From an uncultured Lachnospiraceae bacterium (GTDB lineage Bacteria > Bacillota > Clostridia > Lachnospirales > Lachnospiraceae): a stretch of 16,338 nt of DNA. A model generated the notes under the pieces. That model searched no databases. It was not told the origin of the DNA and was given only the letters and a program-made list of their open reading frames with translations. Position 1 is the first letter of the stretch; each line of letters begins with the position of its first letter. Where the stretch lies: contig CANRMO010000028.1 of NCBI GenBank assembly GCA_947631755.1, positions 1 through 16,338 of the forward strand, given 5' to 3'. Positions 1 to 5,962 of this stretch are shown here, one piece after another. The translations under genes and the position numbers were made by a program.

Positions 1-616
1 TCCGGGCAGAATAAAGCTCTACTTCATCATTGACTCCGGAAATTCCCTCATCATCATCTTTGGCGGCAATAATCCCTGCCACACTTGTACCATGACCACT
101 GCTGTCTTCGTACAAAGCAGATATGTTTTCATCATCAGGTATAAAATTTTTCCTCTCCTTCACTTCCACATCATCAATAAAGTCAATACCGGAATCAATA
201 ATTGCGACCTTTACTTTATTCTTGCCTGTGGATACCATTTCTGCCTGATCGGCATTAACCATCTGCATATTCCATTCGGCATCATTCTTTTTTATTTCTT
301 TATGCTCACGTTCAACACTATATATGTCGGAACCGGTAACAGTGACATCTTTCTCAACAACAGAGGTTAATGGGTCCTGAGATAAGTGTCTGGCTTCTGC
401 ATCTGTCAATTCTGCAGTGAGAATAGTATCTGCTGCGTTATTATCCGAAAGATCATATTTTTGTTCTAATGCTGCAGTATCTTTCGTTGAATTAGTTAAG
501 ATCACATAACTCTGTTCCGATACAGTTGTTTTGCAATTAGCTGTTCCATTTGTATAGAGACCGGAGATTAAAAGTCCTGCTGCCAGTGTCATGCCTATGA
601 TTTTGTGTGTCCTCAT
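1..616 (-). CDS. Secreted subtilisin-like (S8) serine protease, N-terminal part (gene runs off left edge)
   Basis: The visible 205 residues start at ATG 616, with GGGAGG at 625-630 eight bases upstream. Residues 1-26 look like a signal peptide: a basic start, a hydrophobic core, and possible cleavage after TNGTA. Residues about 35-95 resemble an I9-type inhibitory propeptide (YVIL near the start, DPLTSVVEKDV at the end). The catalytic domain then begins with WNMQMVNAD. The Asp motif VAIIDSGID places the catalytic Asp at 141, and SSGHGTSVAG places the catalytic His at 175. The catalytic Ser lies outside the window. The SD overlaps the last base of the agrD stop, so agrD and this gene are one transcription unit. 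Subtilases of this build are exported and self-activated. Its position next to a cyclic-peptide precursor suggests leader-peptide removal, or that it is a quorum-controlled exoenzyme; neither is shown by the sequence alone. Confidence 0.9.
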   Translation of the reverse strand, partial: MRTHKIIGMTLAAGLLISGLYTNGTANCKTTVSEQSYVILTNSTKDTAALEQKYDLSDNNAADTILTAELTDAEARHLSQDPLTSVVEKDVTVTGSDIYSVEREHKEIKKNDAEWNMQMVNADQAEMVSTGKNKVKVAIIDSGIDFIDDVEVKERKNFIPDDENISALYEDSSGHGTSVAGIIAAKDDDEGISGVNDEVELYSAR

Positions 617-629
617 TTGATTATCCTCC

Positions 630-806
630 CTATTTATGGTATTTGCTTTTACACTTGTTTAACCTTTGTTTTTTCACAAACTTTTGCAGTTCCTGAGGTT
701 CTTTTTCTTCGTAGAAAAGCCCTCTGCAAGCACCAGCCGCAACTGGCGCGATAATAGAAACAAAATTTTTAATAAGATTACCTGGTTGTGTGTTTTTGAT
801 AGTCAT
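630..806 (-). CDS. agrD: AgrD-type cyclic lactone autoinducer peptide precursor (58 aa)
   Basis: This small gene encodes a precursor with an amphipathic leader (NLIKNFVSIIAPVAAGA, about residues 10-26), then the core ACRGLFYEEKEPQEL and a basic tail. Cys27 is the predicted thiolactone nucleophile. Aligned to S. aureus AgrD (STCDFIMDEVEVPKEL), the conserved Pro falls ten residues after Cys in both. This predicts AgrB cleavage after Phe31 and a five-residue ring C-R-G-L-F. The start was chosen at ATG 806 because AGGAGG at 813-818 lies six bases upstream. The ATG at 809 has too short a spacer, and the open frame continuing to 1028 reads through the promoter region. The gene is divergent from agrB rather than between agrB and agrC as in the classical operon. 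The basic tail after PQEL is longer than in staphylococcal AgrD. Confidence 0.9.
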   Translation of the reverse strand: MTIKNTQPGNLIKNFVSIIAPVAAGACRGLFYEEKEPQELQKFVKKQRLNKCKSKYHK

Positions 807-852
807 CATTATCCTCCTTTGTTTTTTTGTTAAGGCTGCCTTTATGATTTTG

Positions 853-881
853 AGTTTATCACACAAAATGATAATACTCAA
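853..881 (-). promoter_or_regulatory. Candidate promoter for agrD and S8 protease, with overlapping imperfect inverted repeat
   Basis: On the minus strand, TTGAGT (876-881) and TAAACT (853-858) are separated by 17 bp, and the -10 lies about 35 bp upstream of the SD of agrD. An imperfect inverted repeat, GAGTTTATC at 852-860 facing GATAATACTC at 870-879, spans the spacer and both hexamers, so it could be an operator. This is read by eye, with no experimental support. Confidence 0.5.
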
Positions 882-939
882 AAAAATGGGATGAAAGGCT
901 AAAAATATAAGATAAGTGGTTGCATGGTTTAATCTTATG

Positions 940-969
940 ACCGTTAATCCTCGTTTTTTAACCATTCGT
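940..969 (+). promoter_or_regulatory. Putative LytTR (AgrA-type) binding site: direct repeat with 21-bp period
   Basis: ACCGTTAAT (940-948) and ACCATTCGT (961-969) are direct repeats separated by 12 bp. The wider match is ACCxTTxxTCCTxxTTTT in both copies. The first copy fits the known LytTR-family half-site [TA][AC][CA]GTTN[AG][TG] exactly, and the second has one mismatch. The 9+12 bp geometry equals the AgrA sites at the S. aureus P2 promoter. The site lies between the divergent agrD and agrB genes, just upstream of the agrB promoter candidate. Confidence 0.65.
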
Positions 970-975
970 CCTGCT

Positions 976-1006
976 TTTACAATTCTCTTTGTTTTTGTGG
1001 TAAGAT
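976..1006 (+). promoter_or_regulatory. Candidate weak promoter for agrB-agrA-agrC
   Basis: TTTACA (976-981) and TAAGAT (1001-1006) are separated by 19 bp, a spacer longer than the optimum. Such long spacers are typical of agr promoters that need the response regulator. The LytTR-like repeat ends seven bases before the -35. The agrB SD (AGGGAG, 1036-1041) follows, six bases before the ATG. Confidence 0.5.
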
Positions 1007-1047
1007 TAAAATGATCAATAGAATACATAAGAAGTAGGGAGATTTAT

Positions 1048-1650
1048 ATGTTTTTAGTAGAATATATAAGCGAAAAAATTGTTCGATATTTATTAAACGG
1101 ATCATATATACCAGAAAAACTTTCATCTGTTTATAAATATTGTATTGATTATGTTTTGGAATTAGTTACTTTTTTTCTAGCGTTAGAGGTAATAAGCATT
1201 TTTCTGGGTAATGTGTGTATTGGTGCTATTTTTTTTCTTATCGTTGTTCCATTAAGAAGCGTGTGTGGAGGAATTCATGCTCCGTCAAGGTGGCTATGTA
1301 CTTTTTGCTCATATCTATGCTTTTTTGTTACAGTTTTTCTTTTATGGTATTTACAGGATATGCCGAATCCATTTTGGAAGATACTGTTTATAATAGATAA
1401 TTTGTTCCTATATTTAGTTCCTTCTGTAACACACCAAAACAGATGTTTCGACCAAATGCAAAAAAGGAAACAAAAAAGACTTAGATTTATATTTCTTACA
1501 ATAGAAATATTATTTTTTATCGTTTCATCTATATTACAGATAAAATTTTATTATGAAATGATTACATTATGTGTTACTATAGTAGTGATAAATATGTTAT
1601 TATCAATCGCAGTAACATATTTTAAAGGGGGATATTCTTTTGATTTTTAA
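1048..1650 (+). CDS. agrB: AgrB family accessory gene regulator membrane protease
   Basis: This 200-residue integral membrane protein has several hydrophobic segments (about 36-68, 82-104, 111-127, 146-164 and 168-190). The hallmark segment LRSVCGGIHAPSRWLC places His77 and Cys84 at the same residue numbers as the catalytic pair of S. aureus AgrB, preceded by Arg70 and Gly-Gly. AgrB cleaves the C-terminal tail of AgrD and forms the thiolactone at the membrane. The length is typical of the family. SD AGGGAG lies six bases before the ATG. The stop overlaps the next gene's start by 11 bp, indicating translational coupling. This is the most AT-rich gene here: positions 1021-1080 contain 14 G/C in 60. 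The divergent agrD is its evident substrate. Confidence 0.93.
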   Translation: MFLVEYISEKIVRYLLNGSYIPEKLSSVYKYCIDYVLELVTFFLALEVISIFLGNVCIGAIFFLIVVPLRSVCGGIHAPSRWLCTFCSYLCFFVTVFLLWYLQDMPNPFWKILFIIDNLFLYLVPSVTHQNRCFDQMQKRKQKRLRFIFLTIEILFFIVSSILQIKFYYEMITLCVTIVVINMLLSIAVTYFKGGYSFDF

Positions 1651-2380
1651 TATAGCGATATGTGACGATGATCCAAAAGATATTGAGACATTACAGACTC
1701 ATTTACAAAAGATCAGCATGGAACTGGATATTGATTTTAATATCACAATTTATAATAGTAGTAAAAATTTACTGAAAGAATATACTGCTCCTGGTTTATA
1801 TCATCTTCTGTTCCTGGATGTAGAGATGCCTTTTATGGATGGTATTGAACTGGCGAAGAAGATACGGGCTCTCCCTGACAGATCTGTACGAATCATATTT
1901 GTAAGCAGCTATCCACGATATATGAAAGAAAGTTTTGATGTTCAGGCATTTCAGTATCTAACCAAACCATACTCCTATGAAGAACTGCGGAAGATTATAA
2001 TTCAGATTGTACAGGATTATGAGAATTCACAAGTGACAAAATTACTTGTGCATACAGACTTTTCTGAGGAACTGGTAAACTTAAGTGAGATTATTTCTGT
2101 AAAAAGCCTTAATTCAAAGAAAAAATTATTACTGGTATCAATGGAGAAGAAAGAAATTGAGGTGGCAGGTCTGATCGGGGACTGGGAGAAGGAGCTGGCG
2201 AATGAAGGCTTTGTAAGTCCCTGCCGGGGGATTCTGATCAACATCCGGCACTTACATTACTTTAAGGGAAGTGAACTTGTTATGAGTGATGGCAGCGTCA
2301 TTCCTCTCAGCCGGAGAAAAGAGAAAACTATACGAAACTTATTCAATAAAAATTTGCTTGTCGTTTCCATGAAACGATAG
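1640..2380 (+). CDS. agrA: LytTR family response regulator (AgrA type)
   Basis: The product is 246 residues. The receiver domain (1-125) has the acidic pocket CDDD at 8-11, the phosphoacceptor Asp60 in LLFLDVEMPFMDG, Ser89/Ser90 in FVSSYPR, and Lys109 in LTKP. A LytTR DNA-binding domain follows (about 140-242), with the conserved stretch GFVSPCRGILIN near 190-201 and IPLSRRKEK near 221-229. The start is TTG at 1640, inside the end of agrB, with a GGGGG SD (1627-1631) eight bases upstream. No ATG in this frame gives a complete receiver. LytTR regulators bind paired direct repeats about 21 bp apart, matching the site at 940-969. The neighbouring kinase 18 bp downstream is the expected partner. 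Lying before the kinase gene instead of after it departs from the classical B-D-C-A order. Confidence 0.93.
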   Translation: MIFNIAICDDDPKDIETLQTHLQKISMELDIDFNITIYNSSKNLLKEYTAPGLYHLLFLDVEMPFMDGIELAKKIRALPDRSVRIIFVSSYPRYMKESFDVQAFQYLTKPYSYEELRKIIIQIVQDYENSQVTKLLVHTDFSEELVNLSEIISVKSLNSKKKLLLVSMEKKEIEVAGLIGDWEKELANEGFVSPCRGILINIRHLHYFKGSELVMSDGSVIPLSRRKEKTIRNLFNKNLLVVSMKR

Positions 2381-2398
2381 CAGGAAAGGATTCTGACC

Positions 2399-3694
2399 AT
2401 GATTTTTAATGGTATTTGTTTTCTGTTTGATGCTATTATCCTATCGCTGTACTTTAGAAAAATGCTGGGGCAGCGGAAAAAGCTTGTGAATGTATTTTTT
2501 TACATTTTTTTATTTGCAGCCAGTGAAGTCGTTTTGTTCCTTCTGTCTGCCTATTATAACAATATACATAACAGTAATCGTATGTATGTGACGATTTCGG
2601 TAAGTTTTATAACAACATTTTTTCTTAGTTTTCTTCATGACAGCAGTTTAAAACCCCGGCTGTTTGTATCAGTAACCTTTCAAGCATATGCAACAATTTC
2701 TGAAGTACTTGTTTTCTTGCTATTTTCCTGCTTTCCGAAAAATGTTTTTGAAAATCTGATGGCAGATGACATATATGGTACAGCCTGTTCCAAAATAGTG
2801 CTATTTATAATGATAAACATTACACTTCTTTTCTGGAGAAGGAAAGAAATCAATGCCTCACTGCAATATTCCCTACTGGTATTGATCATGCCCATTTTAT
2901 CCATTATGCTTATGACGATCATTCCATTTCAAAATTCCGCAGGAACTGGTCAGGCAGTTGTAAGAGTAATTAGTATGGCAGGTGTATTATTTGCCAATGT
3001 GGCCAATTATTTTCTGCTGGAAAATGTCCTGAAAGTAAATGAACTGCAACAAGTTGAACGGCAGCAAAAAAAGCAGTTGGAATACCAGACCGCCAAATAC
3101 CAGCAGATATCAACGGTGTACCGCAATTCCCGCAAACTGATCCATGATATGAAGAAGCATTTTTTCTTTATCAGCCACTGTGTTGAGAATAAGGAATATG
3201 ACGCTGTTACCCCATATATCAATAATGCCATACAGGATATTGAGCAGTCTCACAATAAGGTAAACACAGGAAATCTGGTTATTGATGCTTTTGTCAGCAA
3301 TCATATGACAATAGCAGAACAGGAGAATATAGAATTTTTGAGTGACATTCAAATATCTGTGAACCAGATAGAAATCAAAGATTATGATTTATCCGTTGTA
3401 CTGGGTAATCTTCTTGATAATGCACTTTATGCCTGCCGCAAAGTAGAGACTCCTCTTCCCCGTCATATTTCCGTACAGATATTTACTACAAGTATGGAAC
3501 TGGTTATTCATATATCAAATTCTGTTTCCCTGTCATACAGGGAAGCAGAGGAAGAGGAGGAAGATCTGTATCATGGTTTTGGAACGAAGAATGTAGAGTC
3601 TATTGTAAGGCGTTATATGGGAACATATACACATTACATCGAACAGGAAGAATATCATTGCATCGTTGCCATCCCCTATATCCATCACTCATAG
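2399..3694 (+). CDS. agrC: GHKL sensor histidine kinase (AgrC type)
   Basis: The product is 431 residues. The N-terminal half (1-210) is a polytopic membrane sensor with about six hydrophobic segments (e.g. 4-19, 31-52, 66-78, 87-112, 132-146, 157-176, 186-210). A glutamine-rich linker (214-236) follows. The dimerisation and phosphotransfer helix holds His249 in RKLIHDMKKH. The GHKL ATPase domain shows the N box LGNLLDNALYAC (Asn337, Asn341), the HISNS strand near 371 and the glycine box HGFGTKNV (392-399). It is expected to sense the extracellular cyclic peptide and phosphorylate the upstream LytTR regulator. An AGGAAAGGA SD lies eight bases before the ATG. The stop codon at 3692-3694 overlaps the convergent metF end by ten bases. 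An acidic run of Glu (about 382-388) precedes the glycine box. Confidence 0.92.
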   Translation: MIFNGICFLFDAIILSLYFRKMLGQRKKLVNVFFYIFLFAASEVVLFLLSAYYNNIHNSNRMYVTISVSFITTFFLSFLHDSSLKPRLFVSVTFQAYATISEVLVFLLFSCFPKNVFENLMADDIYGTACSKIVLFIMINITLLFWRRKEINASLQYSLLVLIMPILSIMLMTIIPFQNSAGTGQAVVRVISMAGVLFANVANYFLLENVLKVNELQQVERQQKKQLEYQTAKYQQISTVYRNSRKLIHDMKKHFFFISHCVENKEYDAVTPYINNAIQDIEQSHNKVNTGNLVIDAFVSNHMTIAEQENIEFLSDIQISVNQIEIKDYDLSVVLGNLLDNALYACRKVETPLPRHISVQIFTTSMELVIHISNSVSLSYREAEEEEEDLYHGFGTKNVESIVRRYMGTYTHYIEQEEYHCIVAIPYIHHS

Positions 3695-4536
3695 ACCGCC
3701 CTTGCTGTCTCCACTTTATTCATGCAGTACAGGTGTATTCCCTGGGCGCCGTGGGCCAGCAGCTCCTCCATCTGCCTCTTCGTGTACTCCAGCCCGGCCT
3801 TCTTTAAGTCCTCCGGACTGTCTTTATATTTTTCTATGGATTTCAACAGGCTCCCCGGAATCTCTGTCCCGGACATGCCAACGATATTTTTCACCTGTTT
3901 TGCCGAGGTGATCGGCATCAACCCGGGCATAACCGGAATCCCGATCCCAACCTCACGGATCTTATCCAGAAACCGGTAGAATTTCTCATTGTCATAAAAG
4001 AGCTGCGTGATCAGAAAATCCACACCCTGATCCACTTTGATCTTCAGATTGGCCACATCCTCTTCCAGAGAGGATGCCTCCTGGTGCACTTCCGGGTAAC
4101 ACGCCCCGCCCAGGCTGAAATCAAAACTCTCTTTCACGTCTTTCACAAGATCCGAGGCGTGTTTATAATATCTCGCCTCAAACTGCTCCTCACTCATCCA
4201 CACAGGCGGGTCGCCCCTGAGAGGCAGGAGGTTGCGGATCCCATTCCGGTACAGATTAGTCAGAAAATTTGTGAGAAACAGCTTATCCGGGATGGCTGCG
4301 CAGGTCAGGTGGGTCAGCGCCTCGATCTTGCACTGGTTCTGGATATAGGAGGCGATGGCGAATGAATTTTCCACCGTGTTGCCCCCCGCGCCATAGGTCA
4401 CGCTGATAAAATTCGGGTGCAGCGTTTTGAACTGATCCAGCGCATCATATATAACAGACACATCCGCGTCTTTCTTCGGCGGAAAAACTTCCAGGGAGTA
4501 GACTGGCCTGTTTTTGTGGAATAAATCTTTAATCAT
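3685..4536 (-). CDS. metF: Methylenetetrahydrofolate reductase [NAD(P)H]
   Basis: This 283-residue flavoenzyme reduces 5,10-methylene-THF to 5-methyl-THF for methionine synthesis and C1 metabolism. It is a TIM-barrel protein with the family motifs in order: SLEVFPPK (catalytic Glu16, equivalent to E. coli Glu28), SVTYGAGG (45-52), THLTC (75-79), LPLRGDP (Asp109, flavin/folate Asp), GACYPEVH (144-151), DFLITQLFYDN (Gln178) and IPVMPGLMPI (200-209). It lacks any C-terminal extension, so it is the short bacterial form. Its ATG (4534-4536) overlaps the TGA of the upstream acyltransferase gene as ATGA, indicating translational coupling. At its 3' end it overlaps the convergent histidine kinase gene tail-to-tail by 10 bp, leaving no room for a conventional terminator. 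No methionine synthase or SAM riboswitch is visible nearby. Confidence 0.95.
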   Translation of the reverse strand: MIKDLFHKNRPVYSLEVFPPKKDADVSVIYDALDQFKTLHPNFISVTYGAGGNTVENSFAIASYIQNQCKIEALTHLTCAAIPDKLFLTNFLTNLYRNGIRNLLPLRGDPPVWMSEEQFEARYYKHASDLVKDVKESFDFSLGGACYPEVHQEASSLEEDVANLKIKVDQGVDFLITQLFYDNEKFYRFLDKIREVGIGIPVMPGLMPITSAKQVKNIVGMSGTEIPGSLLKSIEKYKDSPEDLKKAGLEYTKRQMEELLAHGAQGIHLYCMNKVETARAVYE

Positions 4537-5891
4537 TGGCTAAACCTCTTCCGTATTAATTTCGCCAGCGGCCGCTCAACCACATAAGTCATAAATGTTG
4601 CGACTGCCAGAGAGAGTACGATACACACGATAAAATACTGCCACTGCCACGCCGTGTCGCCCACCATATTTGGCGGGACGTCCCCCTCGTACCTGGGGAT
4701 ATGGAAATCCTTTAATTTAACCGAAATATACTGGTGCCAGATATATAAGTTAAAAGAAATCTCCGCCAAAAATCTCATCACAGCATTATCCCAGACCGCC
4801 CGGAACCATCTGGCCGACAGAACCGTGCTGACGGTAAATACAAGAAACACAAGAGACAGAAGATAGCGGTAATCCACCTGCCATTTTGTCTCCGATATAT
4901 AGTTCATGCGGCTCTGGCACAAAATTTTATACAACCAGATGCAGGCCAGCGCAACGGCGGTAAAGAAAATGCCCTCCGCCCGGTTTCTTTTTCTGTCTTT
5001 TGTCATAGCAACATAGACGTATGCGCCAAGGATTCCATTTGCGTACACGCTGGCAAATGTAAATGTGTTATTGAGCCAATAAGACTGATCAATCACGGCA
5101 AAATTGTGCCCGATCAGCCAGCTGCTGACAAGCCCCACGAGAACCATGGCCCAGTACGTAATCATCGGATTCTTTTTAAAATATTTCACGATCAGCGGGA
5201 AGAGCAGGTAAAACTGCACTTCCACACCAACAGTCCACAGAACGCCGTTCAGGTGGGTCATCTGGGAAGCGGCCGGGAACCAGTTGTGTAAAAAGAAAAT
5301 ATGAGGAATGAGATCTCCGAACATCCCACCAATGTTTCCGTATTCCCCTGCTATAAGTGCGATCACAAGGGCAACTGCGACAGCTATGTAATAAGATGGA
5401 GCAATCCTCGCCACACGCTTTACATAAAAATCGGCTGTCCCCGCCGCCCTCTCCCCGTAAACCATCTCTCTTGCATATGGAAGAAACAGGCAGAACCCGG
5501 ACAAAAGGATCATCATATCTACCATGATAGCGCCGTTGCGCGGCAGCCAGTCCAGATTGACGGGGCCTGCCACCGGCATGATCCACGACTGCTGCCAGAA
5601 GTGAAACCACACAACAATCAGTATTGCCACAGCCCGGATGCCATCCAGCACACCAATGTGGTGCAGCTCATATCCCCCCTGCGCCAAATTGCGCCGCACT
5701 GAACTGTGCTGGACTGAACTTTGATGCACTGAACTGTGCTGCACTGCATCGCGCCGGACTTCCCTTTCGGGCTCCGGTTTCACCGCTGATTTTACAGGCG
5801 GCTTTTCCTTTTTGTTTGCCTTCGCTTTTGGTTTTACCTTTTTCTCGTCCTTTGGCCGCTTTCCCCCAAAATCTTCATAAACCTCGCTCAT
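4533..5891 (-). CDS. Acyltransferase family 3 (OafA/YrhL-like) membrane protein
   Basis: The product is 452 residues from the ATG at 5891, which lies nine bases after GGAGG (5901-5905). A TTG at 5900 abuts the SD and was not chosen. Residues 1-70 are a charged, Lys/Pro-rich cytoplasmic tail ending in a QHSSV-HQSSV-QHSSV repeat (51-65). The acyltransferase-3 core begins at GVLDGIRAVAI (Arg86) with FHFW (His97), the family's conserved Arg/His. The hallmark LWTVGVEVQFYLLFPL follows, and about ten membrane helices run to a FNLYIWHQ segment and C-terminal VERPLAKLIRKRF. Family members O-acylate surface glycans, peptidoglycan or exopolysaccharide; the substrate here is unknown. The stop overlaps the metF start. 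Pairing with a C1-metabolism gene gives no obvious functional link. Confidence 0.9.
   Translation of the reverse strand: MSEVYEDFGGKRPKDEKKVKPKAKANKKEKPPVKSAVKPEPEREVRRDAVQHSSVHQSSVQHSSVRRNLAQGGYELHHIGVLDGIRAVAILIVVWFHFWQQSWIMPVAGPVNLDWLPRNGAIMVDMMILLSGFCLFLPYAREMVYGERAAGTADFYVKRVARIAPSYYIAVAVALVIALIAGEYGNIGGMFGDLIPHIFFLHNWFPAASQMTHLNGVLWTVGVEVQFYLLFPLIVKYFKKNPMITYWAMVLVGLVSSWLIGHNFAVIDQSYWLNNTFTFASVYANGILGAYVYVAMTKDRKRNRAEGIFFTAVALACIWLYKILCQSRMNYISETKWQVDYRYLLSLVFLVFTVSTVLSARWFRAVWDNAVMRFLAEISFNLYIWHQYISVKLKDFHIPRYEGDVPPNMVGDTAWQWQYFIVCIVLSLAVATFMTYVVERPLAKLIRKRFSQ
5697..5741 (-). repeat. Three in-frame 15-bp tandem repeats in the acyltransferase tail
   Basis: Units on the plus strand at 5697-5711, 5712-5726 and 5727-5741. 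The first and third are identical (CACTGAACTGTGCTG), and the middle one differs at three bases. On the coding strand they encode QHSSV, HQSSV, QHSSV. The unit is a multiple of three, so copy-number change would keep frame. Confidence 0.85.
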
Positions 5892-5913
5892 TTCACTCAA
5901 CCTCCATAACTAT

Positions 5914-5940
5914 TTGTGTGCGCCGGGGCGCGGCTCACAA
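5914..5940 (-). other. GC-rich hairpin in the leader of the acyltransferase gene
   Basis: On the minus strand TTGTG, A, GCCG, a five-base loop, CGGC, GCA, CACAA form a stem of 5+4 pairs with an internal loop. It lies eight bases before the SD at 5901-5905. No T-tract follows, so it is not a standard terminator. It may affect translation or RNA processing between pta and the acyltransferase gene. Confidence 0.4.
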
Positions 5941-5962
5941 GTCCCCCCGGAAAAATTCCCGG

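Noticed and set aside
807..1028. N-terminal extension of the agrD frame to 132 residues
   Set aside because: The extension crosses the divergent promoter and LytTR-like repeat and has no SD. The 58-residue form has a perfect AGGAGG and the size and motif of AgrD.
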